Source: Teratosphaeria epicoccoides
Taxonomy: Eukaryota; Ascomycota; Dothideomycetes; Mycosphaerellales; Teratosphaeriaceae
DNA length: 64,000 nucleotides
Reading direction: 5' to 3'
Assembly (NCBI GenBank): GCA_021401465.1
Contig: JADDMT010000030.1
Span: 124,001-188,000, forward strand
The notes below the pieces were generated by a model that saw nothing but the letters and a program-made list of their open reading frames with translations, was not told where the DNA came from and made no database searches. Positions within the stretch are counted from its first letter, which is position 1. Each line of letters starts with the position of its first letter. Positions 21,850 to 32,421 of this stretch are shown here, one piece after another. A program made the position numbers and the translations under genes.

Positions 21850-23395
21850 TCATCCGCACTATTACTATAGCCTATACCACGATCTGCGTAAGCCCTTCTT
21901 ATAACAGGGTAGAAAGGTTGCTAACTACTCCCTTCTTCTAACTATAATGCTCGTGAATAAAACTTGTCTTTAGACTACTATCCCCCTTACATAGCTCGTT
22001 TACTATACTAGCTACTACGCTACTATCTCTGCGCTATAGGCAGTCTCCGAAGCCTTCTACAGTTAACGGCTATAGCTTGTAAGTCGTCTACATCCTCCTA
22101 TGCCTTTCCTTATACGCTAGGAGGCGTATCTAGTCCGTAAACTATTCGACGATATTGTCTTTAACCTCTACGCTCTCTAAAATTCCCTCATCCTTCTTAA
22201 CTACTAGAAACCGAAGTCGAGGCAGCTAAGCAGCTATAATAGTCATGTAGAGTACGAACTGCTTAGACTACATGAAACTATAGAGGTCCGCATTAATATC
22301 ATCTAAATTCTAGTAAATACATACATACCTACACGCTACGTTAGTAGTAGGCAAGTAGCTACTACGACTAAAATATGCTACTGTTAAATCATATCTACCT
22401 GCTATTGCCATATTAAATCAACAGGGACTATAGCTCTTACTAGCATGCTAGTCTTATAGGAGCTAAGAAACAAGTAAACTATAAGTAATACTATCTCCGC
22501 TAGCTTGCCAGACTTTAGGAAACATAGCTAGACCCCCCTTTAGAACACTACTATGTCCTTACGCCTACCTGCTCGCTAGCCTACTATAGCCTTAGAAACA
22601 TGTGTTAGTATGTACATATGTACTTGTTAGCGTATCTCGTTCCTCTACACGTAGTACTAGACGATAAACGGCTTGTTTATTATGCTATTTAAAGTAGCTA
22701 AGTTGTTACGGGCTCCTGCGATGACGTCGCTAAACTCGCCCTGTAGACACTGTCTAAACTATAGAGAGAACTCGTCGTATAATGGCTCTATGTCGTAGGT
22801 ATTCTACAGGCCTTAGTAGAATGCCTAGGTGTACTAGTCTTCTGTCTGATACTCGACATTAACCTTCTTTTAGCCTGACTAATTAGCGTCTTCTATCTTT
22901 ATCACAATGAAGACGACCTTCCTATTCCTTTTGCTCCTAAACACACAGACCTCCCTAACACTAATCTAAGGGGCGTTAGGGGTCCCTATGTAACTGACGA
23001 CAATTAGCCTGCTAAAGAAAAGCTCATGTGTACCTAGCGGTCTAGTAAGTAGCACTTCGAACACCTTGTTCATAATTAGGGGTAGTACACTATAAGCCCG
23101 CTCCCTTATCGCGCGACTCGCTATGTCCTCCCCTTTAAAGATCTTCTTAAACGGCAGGATTTTAACGCGTCTAGTAAACATGAAGTTAGTAACTAGTCGT
23201 CATACCTTAGGGTTAACTGCATACTAATTCCTTTTCTAGGTTAGCTACTTAGTGTAGCTGTCCTTGTAGTTGTCGTGCTAGTCGATTATCTGGCAATTCC
23301 TGCTATAGTAGGCTACTACCTAACATAGGCACTTCTTGAGCGGGCTGTCGATGCCATAATTAGCGCATTAAGTGACTATGCTAGCTATAGTCTTA
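21850..23395 (-). pseudogene. Unrecognised element gene A, minus strand
   Basis: A coherent minus-strand protein of roughly 500 codons with RIP-type stops. The N-terminal part near 23,240-23,390 has a Cys/Tyr-rich segment. The best preserved stretch (22,966-23,181) is open for 71 codons and includes FKKIFKGEDIASRAIRERA and MNKVFEVLLTRPLGTHE. A frame change near 22,330-22,430 could be an intron. The C-terminal part (22,320-21,850) includes LRFLVVKKDEGILE and VEGFGDCLQRRDSSVV. No known domain was recognised. It is divergent from the methyltransferase-like gene at 24,239 and probably belongs to the same large element. Confidence 0.5.
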
Positions 23396-23399
23396 AATA

Positions 23400-24238
23400 G
23401 TAAGATAGAGGGTCAATTGATGTTACTACTACTTGTGTGTATTAGGCAAGTCTTCGAAGTTAGTTAATGTAATTAGTAAAGAGTTAAAGTAGAAGAGTAG
23501 TAGTAGATATAGATATCTCTTGCTACTAAGTACATGTGCTGCCGCCTAGCTAGCGCACATGAGGCCGTCATAACTACCGTCTAGATTAGTTAGCTACTAT
23601 GTGCCGCTATGTGCTACATATAGGTAGTTATACGCTCTTAACAAAGAAGCAGCAACTATAGTAACATCTATCCTATGTAGCTATATCTGCTAAGTACACA
23701 TGCTACTATCGAGCTAGCGTTAGTGTGACTATGTCGTAGTTGCCACTATTCCTAATGCCCCTGTATAGTAGTAGATAAGGTTAGTAGGTCGCAACTACGA
23801 GGATCATTTTTTACTGCCTTTTAAGGCAGAATCGCCTGATATCGTGCCTTCTCCATTTAGTTATGTGCCTAGGTAGTAGTATGTGATATTTAACCGAATC
23901 TGTGACAGCGTTGCGTGCCTTCTGTTTCTAGCCATTTTTCAGGCAGTAGCGTCATGTGCCTTCTATTTCTAGTCATTTCTCAGGCAGAAGCTAATAATAT
24001 GATGATGTAACGTGTGTAGTTAGCGACCATGCAGAGCACATGACCTATAGCTGCTAAAATACAAAAGAAGCTTAGTACTTCGAATTTCTTTCTTTTAAAC
24101 AACTACCTTATCTAGTACTTAGCTTCTTCTTTAGCATCTATATAGATACTAGCATACTAACAACACTATAGCATGTAAGCATTATATGCTCGTATAACAA
24201 GACTATGTACTAACGCGCTAGTAGATTCTAAACCTACT
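23400..24238. promoter_or_regulatory. Divergent intergenic region with 41-bp direct repeats
   Basis: Separates minus-strand gene A from the plus-strand methyltransferase-like gene, so it should hold both promoters. At 23,915 and 23,956 two copies of a 41-bp unit (GTGCCTTCT..CAGGCAG) lie in tandem, with a weaker third near 23,847 and a small palindrome CTGCCTTTTAAGGCAG near 23,814. Inverted repeats also lie between 23,520 and 23,740. The role of these repeats is unknown. Confidence 0.45.
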
Positions 24239-25533
24239 ATGTCGACTAATCTGACCCTAGACCTAGAGCTAGCGATTAGTGTAGGTTCTAAGCACGCCGA
24301 GTTTGCGGCTAACTACGTCCGCGATACTGTCTAGGCATTAGAAGCCGCTGTCACGCTATAGAAGGCATATCCGGACTTTAATGCCTACAAGGATCTCGTT
24401 AACTACACCCCTTAGGTAGAGTATCGAGCTAGGCACAAGGTACTTGACGTCGCATGCGGCGGTAGCCTGATTAGCCTCCTAGCGAGTGCAAAGCTAGCTA
24501 CGCTAGATAGTATATACTTCCTAGACTTCTATGCTAAAATGCTAGATAAGAGTTAGGAGTATGTGTTATAGCTAGGCCTTAGAGGCAATACTGTTACTAA
24601 CTAATCTCTAGTACTATGTAGGACTACTAGGGAAGCGTAGGCTCGTAGCGCTTCATCTAGGCGAGGCTTAGTCGTACCCCTACAGCCTGCATCAAGCAGG
24701 CTGCTAGATGCCCTAATAGCTTTTAGATAGTATTTGCAAAGGGCGTGCTAGAGATGTTCGAGCTATAGGTCTATTTAGGGCTAATCTGCTAGCTACGCGA
24801 GCTAGTTAGTGACAACGGCTAGCTGATCTTGGATTAGAAGGAGCCTGCTCCTAGCTAGCAGCTACTTTTACACCGACTAAGCGAGGCTACTTCTATGGCC
24901 TATTGAGAGTACACTATAATAGACTAGGCCTTATTACTATTACGCATCTAGAATGTTTAGCACCCCGCCCTACTAAGTCCCGGCTTTAACCGTCTAATCA
25001 CGTAGTATACTATAATCGCTAGCTAGGACGAATTAGCGAGGGCGCGGAGATCTATGCTTACTTTCTTCGCTAAGCCTAGTATAGCAAGTAAGGTGTCCCT
25101 CTATGCAGACTTTCTAACCTACTACCTAACAGATCAGTTAACTACTCTCTACGGCTTATTCGTCAAGCGAGCAAGAACCCGTGTCAGCTATCTAACCGCG
25201 GCGTTAGAGGTCAAAGTTAACATAGCGCGGCGTAAATAGCTTAATAGCAAGATTAGTAGTACTACTCCTAGGCAGAGGGGTTTCTAGGTCGAGCTCTTAT
25301 ACAGTCTCCTTATTAAGCCCATAGCTACAATACCTCTTAATTAAGTTAAACGGGAATTGTCGCGCATAGAGAGATGTGCGCTAGAACGACAGGTAGCGAA
25401 GGCTCTATAGAAAGGGCAGTAAATGTATGAGGTAGATTAGCTAGCTAGCTACCTAGACGCTAGCTAGCAGAGAGATGTACATGCAATGAGAGACTTTCGG
25501 CTAGTAGTACTTACTGCTAATCCTGCGGCATGA
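24239..25533 (+). pseudogene. Decayed SAM-dependent methyltransferase-like gene
   Basis: Starts at ATG 24,239 (MSTNLTLDLELAIS). At about 24,435 it has HKVLDVACGG, the glycine-rich SAM-binding motif I of class I methyltransferases, and an acidic segment (FLDFYAKMLDKS) follows as expected after strand 2. The frame changes near 24,600-24,720 (frameshift or intron). It continues with VFAKGVLEMFELQV and GQLILDQKEP (near 24,735-24,840), which suit later strands of the fold. A 61-codon open stretch lies at 25,054-25,239, and a TGA stop at 25,531. Substrate unknown: small molecule, RNA, protein and DNA are all possible. It sits just left of the inverted-repeat arms and shares their RIP. Confidence 0.5.
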
Positions 25534-25637
25534 CTAATAAGTAGTTATGCATGTAGGTAGAAGACCTACTTACGGCTATAGCAGGCGGCAAATCATGACT
25601 TTCTTAAGGACTTACTAAGCATCTACCTCTTAGCGAC

Positions 25638-26911
25638 ATGCCTACTGTCGAAAAGAAGCTCGCAGCCGTTATCGCTAAACACAAGTTTCCCTTTCTCAAG
25701 GTTAGTAGCCGCAATTCTGACTAATTATACATACATATGCTAACTAGTTGTTTTTCTAGCTCCTAGCTGAGCTTCATAACAAGATCTATAAAGGATTTAT
25801 TATGTCGCCTACCCTAATTAGCATCATGTTTAACTATGGCATAGGTTAGCTAAATGGCTAAGTCGTCAAGTCTACTAGCGCTAGCTAGAAGAACTGCGTG
25901 CTAAGAGCCCTCCGACTACTATAGTTATGTTGTCAGATTTACGACAAAGTAATCTTTATGTTATATAGCATGAATACCTTCTACTTTAGCTCTAGCCTGA
26001 CTATGATTAACCTCTTCCGTGGTGCTAGCCGCGGCTAGTATGTCTATAGCATCATCATAGGCATAGAGGGTTCGGCCCTAACGTAGTCTGTCATAGATAC
26101 GCTTATGTAGTATAGCATTAGGCTTAGAGACATTACATAGAGCATTAAGGCTAGCTTGAACGAAGACACATACCGCATGATCAGAGCGCTCGTAGAGTCC
26201 GAGCTAGTAGAGGACCGTCCTACTATAGTAAAGAAGATGAGATTTGTGCCTTAAGAGGGTCGTGCTACTATGTGTAGGGCTAAGATGCTAAAATAGCTTG
26301 CTAAGGAGATCGAGCGCTATGCTTAGTCCTAGGATGCTATAATGTAGGAAGAGATAGTAGAGGCCTTAATAGTAGATAGAGTGATTACTAAAGGCTCTAT
26401 ATAGACCTTACACGCGTTAGATTAGAGAGAGATAGATAGCAGAATGCTACTACAGGGTTGTGATAACAATTTGTTTTAGCGCTTTGTTGTTTTAGTTGAT
26501 ACGGGACATGCATATAGGTCTAGGGTATTTGGTAATCTTAGTATCAAGTCGTTCTAAAGGGCTTATATAGTTTTTGCTAGAGAGCTTGTTTATTAGTACA
26601 TACCCTCTACTATCTACATTAATAGTAGCGTATAAACTACAAGCATTACTAGCTACTTAACAATCTAGCGCGGCAGCCATACTAATCCATATTGTCTTTC
26701 TAGTAATATTGCATCGCTAGCAAGCCGCCCTTATATTGAATTTTGTACCCTAAGCAGGAGTACAGGCTACGGTTAATATAGCGCTAGCTACGATAAGCTT
26801 AATATAGCTACATGCTGCCGCTAGAATACTATTAGCAGTTTGTAACTACTAGTAGTTTGCCGCTTAGGAAACCCTTCTTAATAGGAGCTTACTCTTCTTA
26901 GTATCCCATGA
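25638..26911 (+). pseudogene. Unrecognised element gene C with a preserved intron
   Basis: Frame from ATG 25,638 (MPTVEKKLAAVIAKHK) to TGA 26,909, about 404 codons, with RIP-type stops but otherwise coherent. A 59-bp intron at 25,701-25,759 keeps the frame: donor GTTAGT, branch-like GCTAAC, acceptor CTAG. The middle part includes MINLFRGASRGQY and IDTLMQYSIRLRD. The last third, from 26,582, lies inside the left inverted-repeat arm, so its 3' end recurs on the minus strand at 50,039-50,368. No family recognised. Confidence 0.5.
25701..25759 (+). other. Spliceosomal intron in gene C
   Basis: GTTAGT donor, GCTAAC branch-point word 16-21 bases before the acceptor, and pyrimidine-rich TTGTTTTTCTAG end. 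Removing 59 bp restores the frame (FPFLK then LLAELHNK). Length and signals are typical of filamentous fungi. Confidence 0.6.
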
Positions 26912-27322
26912 AATTACAGGTAAGATGTTAACGCCCTCAAGCTGCATATTGTGGCTTCAAGGTTACTAAGACAAGCAATTATTGACTATCTGTAGGTATG
27001 CTATAGCTCGATGTAAAAGGATCTTGCTCTTCTTAGTATCTTATGAAATCGCAGGTAAGATGTTAATGTCCTTAGGCTATACTTTGTAGTCTGTTAGGCC
27101 CTTGTAGAGACTAAGCATATTAACCTTGCCATGAAGGTATACTCCTTAAACTAAAGCGGTAGTAGAAGGGATACCGCTAATACTAGATGCCCTAGGTCTA
27201 GTGTACCTTACCCTAGTAGTAGAGGCGTAGGTTACAAATAGCATGACATTAGTATAACGTCTATCTATTACTATATATTATAACTATGTAGCAGATCCTC
27301 TAGCCTCGCCTTAATTCCGATG

Positions 27323-27489
27323 AATCTCATGAAGACTAGGAGGACGAGTTACTATGCAAGAAGGCTAAGGGCAACTCTAGTTAGCTGCTTAGCACCCTGT
27401 TAGATTATAGCAAAATATGCTGAATAGCTAACTAGAGTTACCCTTAGCCTTTTTGCATAGTGACTTATCCTCCTAGTCTTCATGAGATT
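27323..27489. mobile_element. Foldback MITE in the left arm
   Basis: About 167 bp that is nearly all inverted repeat: AATCTCATGAAGACTAGGAG at the left returns as its complement at the right over about 72 bp, with a short loop. Too short to code. Also present at the same relative place in the right arm (49,463-49,627), so it was there before the arms separated. Target duplication unclear. Confidence 0.7.
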
Positions 27490-27544
27490 TATCGCTGCCG
27501 TGTGCTCTATTAGTTAAGGCTAGAGCTAGCGACAGACCGCATAA

Positions 27545-27880
27545 ACTATCTACCCTAGCCGCGTTTGAAAGTACTAGTAGTATACCTATAGTACCTTACT
27601 CTACCTACTATCGCTAGATCCGCGAGATAGGGTAACAGCAAACTCGACCTAGCTATAACTAAAAGTGCTAGTAGTATACCCGTAGCATCTCCTTCTATCT
27701 GCTGTCACTAGATCCGCTAGATAGGGCGATAGCACACTCGACCTAGCCGCGACTAAAAGTACTAGCGGTATACCTGTAGCATCTCCTTCTATCTGCCGCT
27801 AGTATTTCCGCGAGATAGGGTAACAGCACACTTGACCTAACTACGATCAAAAGTGCTAGTAGTATACCCGTGGCACTATA
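27545..27880. repeat. 94-bp tandem repeat, left arm (about 3.5 copies)
   Basis: The tag CTAG(T/C)(A/G)GTATACC recurs at about 27,571, 27,665, 27,759 and 27,853, exactly 94 bp apart. The unit also carries an AGATAGGG-TAACAGCA block. It lies just past the 3' end of the Plavaka gene. Confidence 0.8.
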
Positions 27881-28130
27881 AGGTTTCTCTTGTAATTTAC
27901 TGCTAGTAGTTTTATCATAACGTCTATAGGTCTAGGGCTAGCATTTAACCTACTAGTAGTATGCTTCTAGTACCCTCGACTACTTCTTGCGTACATCTGG
28001 CATCCTGACTCTTACTCTTATTCTTCTAGATAGTCAAACTAGTAGCGCTAGTTACAGAAGTATTGCTTACGCTAGGGCTTGTAGTATACTACCTTTATTA
28101 AGCTTACTAGTATAGTATTCGTTATGCATG

Positions 28131-31100
28131 TTATAATCGTTTACGTTTATTTCTCCTCGATTAGTCCTAAATAGAGCTGCTAGCGACGCCATGCTTAGGC
28201 GATAGCGGCCCTTCCTTACTAGTAGCCGTAATATCGCGCTCCTTAGCCATATTTAGGCGATGTAGCTTATGTTTAGTTGCTACCTTAGACTCTTGTTCCT
28301 CCTAGTCCGCATTATATATGAAGTTATAGGTCTTAAAGTTAGCAGTATTGTTAATGTACATGTCACATTAGCTAGAGATGTTATATTTGTCTGTTAGCAT
28401 AACGTAGATACTATAGTAGACACTAGTAAGCCTGTAGATGTAGCGACCTTACAGAGTACCTTCCTATAGGCTAGAACGTATCGCTATGATTACTATCATG
28501 CTATAAACATCGTCTACTCTTCTAGCTAGATCCTTTGGCTAGAATAGGTCTACGAACATACCTATGTAGGTCAGACGTTTATTATGTGCTAGTATTATGT
28601 AGTTATAGCTATTACCTATGACGCGCGATTTCTTGTCTTAGAAGGTTACGACATATAACAGGCGAGTAGGCAGCTAGCCCTCGAAGGTAACTACTAGGTC
28701 GATTTGTCTATTAACGCTAGTAGTCTCGTCTGTAACTAGTAGCACTTCGTACTCCTAGACCTAGAGCTAGTTATTACAGCGATTGTCCTAGATTCCTTGC
28801 TAGTTTAGTGTACATCTAACGACATCTAGCTTAGTTGCAGATAGATTATCAGGATCCTTATAATGCATCATCTAGTACTATATACTAGCATAGAAAGATA
28901 CCTCTAAATTATCGACCTAATCTAGTCTTCCCTTGATCCTGTTAGGATCAAGACGTATTATATTTGACGTCGATGTTATATTAGACGACGCCTAGTACTC
29001 TCTAACAAACACTATAGTAGCATGATAGAAGTAAGGCCCTACCTCTAGCCCTATGTGTGCTACTACATTACTAACTGTCCTCTATATGTCTCTACCTAGT
29101 GACGATTAGCTAGATCTTAGCCTTCGCTAGCTAAGGAAGGCTTCGACATCCTTCTGCTCTCTTAGCTAAGGCACTTCGCGCTCCTAAGCCTCTTAACGTT
29201 CGGCCTTAGTCTACTACTAGAACGTTAGGCTAGTATTAAAGAATGTAAGCATAGTAATCTTTCGCTAGAAGTACTCTAAAATTTAGTCCTCCTATCTGTT
29301 CTTCTTGTTAGTTCATTTGAATAGCTTCTTAACATATTCGACATGCTTGTATTCGAAGTAGCTAGTGTCAAGGTCTAGCGCGTTGCCAAAGAGCCGTATT
29401 ATGTCTATGTAGTATGTAAGGGCATAAAACTTAGGAAAATTGAAGTGCCCTTATAGTTAACACATATTATCTACTATCTTAGGCTCCTCTGCTCGCTCTG
29501 TCTACGCTTTGTTCTTTCTTAGCTCTCCTTTGCTTATGCGGTACTCCCTAAACTCTTCTTTATACTAGTTACATCAGAATAGGGCGAGGACTATAAACTA
29601 GAGCGTTCCGCTATAATGTGAAGGATATTACACTAACTAAGAGAAGTCTACTATTGCCTACAAGAACTAGATAGCGCTATATGCCTTAGCCTCTTCTAAT
29701 AGTAGCACGAAGACTAGGAGCAACTGTCGTAGCATACATACTCTTCTGTTCCTAGCCTGTCTATTAGCTTACTACAGACATTTAGCTAAACACCCGGAGG
29801 TTCCTAAATACAAGCACTACCGCAAAACGACAGTTAATAATGACAGCTAGTTAATGATCTACAACAGTCTTGCCTTCATTACTCTTTCTTACTACTTTAT
29901 GCTAACCCTCGGCTTGTAGGAGTGCCGCTCTAGCTCGCTTTGAAGACAGAGGTAGTCAACTCTTAAGCAAATCTCCCGTCTAATCTATGACATACATTAA
30001 TATGCCCTTAAAGAGTTAGTAGAGCATGTCTACTATTAGCGTCTTGTAGATATTTAGGCTAGGGTACCTAAATGCGAAGTTTAGTAGGTCATGCACGTAG
30101 CTACCCTAGTCCTTCTTTGCCGCTTGCTAGAGTATGATTTGTATTTACGTGTCCTTATATGTCCGCTATAGCGTAACCGCTTTGAGTTCTTCGTGTTTTT
30201 CTAGATCGATTATACATATTATGTAGTAGCGGTTGTTCTTTATGCCTGTAATTATTACCTGTTCTTAGTAGTCGCTCGCGTATACCGCGATATTTAGGAA
30301 ACATCGCCATGTCTCGCTATCCGCATACAAGACATTAAGGCCCTCGCCTGTAGCAAGCTTAGCAATAGGGTCGAACATTGTCTTCATGTAGCGATAGTAT
30401 AGCTCGTCCCTAATGCTTCCTTTTCCGCCTTTAACTACTAGTAGTATCGCTAGGAGCACGCTGCCTAGTTAATAGTTAGAGTTACGAACCGATCTAGGCA
30501 GGTTGCTAATCGTCAAGTATACTAGCTATGCGATTAGGTTACCTTGATAATTAGTAACCTGTGTCTTGTTACTAGCAAGAATTAGTAGCACGATTGTCGC
30601 TATGTCTATTCTAAGCTCTTTCTGTTTGTCCTACTACTAGTCTGTAGAGGCTATGTCCTAATAGATCCGCCTAGGCGGGTTATCTAGAGTCTCGAGGTAA
30701 TAAGGCGCATACACAAGATTATTCCTGAAACCCTTGTACCCTATAAGAAAGCGCATAATGTCTTCGACTTTCTAGTGCCTTAGAGGTACTGTCTTAACAC
30801 TAGAGGTCGACTATAGAGATTCTAATTTAATGTTCATAATACTCTACTTTGCAATGAATAGTAGTTAGTAGGCACTTACTTCTTAGATCTTGTCCTTAAG
30901 CTCTATGCCTAACTAAAAGCTAAGTAGTTCGTAGATCTTCTGTAGCTAGGGATTCTTGAATAACCGATCGATAGCGTTGCTCGAAATGCCTTTATGTAAG
31001 AGCTAGTATGTAAATACTACATCTGTATTACTTTAGAAGAAGGTATAGCCCTATTCGTTAAGTTCCTTATCTATCTATTCGTTAGACCTAGTCAAGGTTA

Positions 31101-31920
31101 TTACTAACTTAGTAGGATTACGGCTTAACGTACACTTTAATTAGCCTGCCCGCTATGAGACTACCTACGCTAAAAGGTGTCTACTTGTATAGTTGCTCGC
31201 GTCTAGTAGATAACAGCCTACTAGCGCGCATGTAGATTAAAGCTAAGCTATACTTGCTCGTGACGCTATGTAGCCTACCCGCTTAGCTACTATTCGTGTC
31301 TCTATATTGTCTATCTAGAGATGTGGCGTCTCTTATGAATGCTACTAGGTTGTCGTAGAGACTAAGCGCATTAATGTTACTACTATTATTGTCGATTACC
31401 CTAGCTGTTACTACTATCTCCTTCTCTTGCATGTAAGCCTTATTAAACACAGGCTCGACGACTATAACTAGTTCCTTGTTTGCAACATACTACCTATCTA
31501 CTCCTATAGCGTCGTCGACTAATGTCCCCTCCTTGTAGGCGAGGATATTGTCTGCTGATTAAGTTTCGACTCTGTCGTTCGAGTCTAAGGAGATGTTCGA
31601 ATCTGACGCGTATTTCTTGGCGGGTCTAAGATCTATAGTGCTCTAATTAATGAAGTCCTAAAACTTCGCCGCCATGTAGGTAGGAACATGCTAGGCATGA
31701 CTACTATAACCTTTTAATGCCTTGCTGTAGCCTGTATAGTATAGTATGCGCTATGAAGCCATTATTAACATAGTGTGTTATAAAGGCTATAGCGCTTATA
31801 GACGCGTTAATCACTATCTACACCTAGACCCTAAGCCCTTAGTTATGTCGATACTTACTATAAAGGTACGTATGCCGCGCAGGTAGCTTATTGCTACTCG
31901 GACGGTTTATTATGTTAGCT
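28131..31920 (-). pseudogene. Plavaka-type transposase, left copy
   Basis: Minus-strand mirror of 45,141-48,915. The best open stretch (30,265-30,459) reads GEGLNVLYADSETWRCF then NIAVYASDY, matching the conserved block of Plavaka transposases in which an ADG-type motif precedes a CxPxxxxYxADYPEQ-like segment. GHFNFPKFYAL is near 29,425-29,455. The start codon is mutated (ATG to ATA near 31,913), and the stop differs from the right copy (TAA at 28,131). RIP stops throughout. In known elements the protein is the DDE transposase; here it is dead. Confidence 0.7.
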
Positions 31921-32421
31921 AGCTATACGTGTATAAGGTTAGTGTTTAGGTTAAAAGAAGAATCGAGTGTTATTAGAGTGTAGTAGTAAAGGAGGGCCTA
32001 TAGTAGACGAAAATGGATGTGCTAGTAGTATACTAGTAGCAGTTATTATTAGCTAACTCGTTCTGTCGATCGCAGGTAGTACGAGCGCGATTTTAGCCAG
32101 GAATCCTAAATTTCGAGTAGTTTCATATATAAATCTAAAGTGTATAGTATTCATATGCATGAAGTTATACCCTATATTACTAGCGGCTCAGATATATAGC
32201 GTAGACATAGTAGGAGTACTGCTAGTATACTACTAGCAGTTATTGTCTGTTAATTATAAGGGTTCAAAACATGTGGTAGCGATCTATAGGTCGGACCTTA
32301 ACGTAGTAGTAGTAGACGTACTACTAGTATACTACTAGCATTTAGTAGTTATTAAGTACATACGAATAGACGAGATGATTAGTGTTATGCATATACTCTA
32401 TCAGATAAGGCGCTTATGTAG
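31921..32421. promoter_or_regulatory. Spacer with three TAGTATACTA-type repeats, left arm
   Basis: Lies between the 5' side of the Plavaka gene and the 3' end of the SNF2 gene. Motifs built on CTAGTAGTATACTAGTAG are centred near 32,030, 32,228 and 32,330. No ORF. They may be binding sites for element proteins, in the way subterminal repeats serve CACTA elements, but this is inference. Confidence 0.4.

Noticed and set aside
27545..27880. CRISPR-like array
   Set aside because: The repeats are contiguous 94-bp tandem units without unique spacers, in a eukaryotic transposon.
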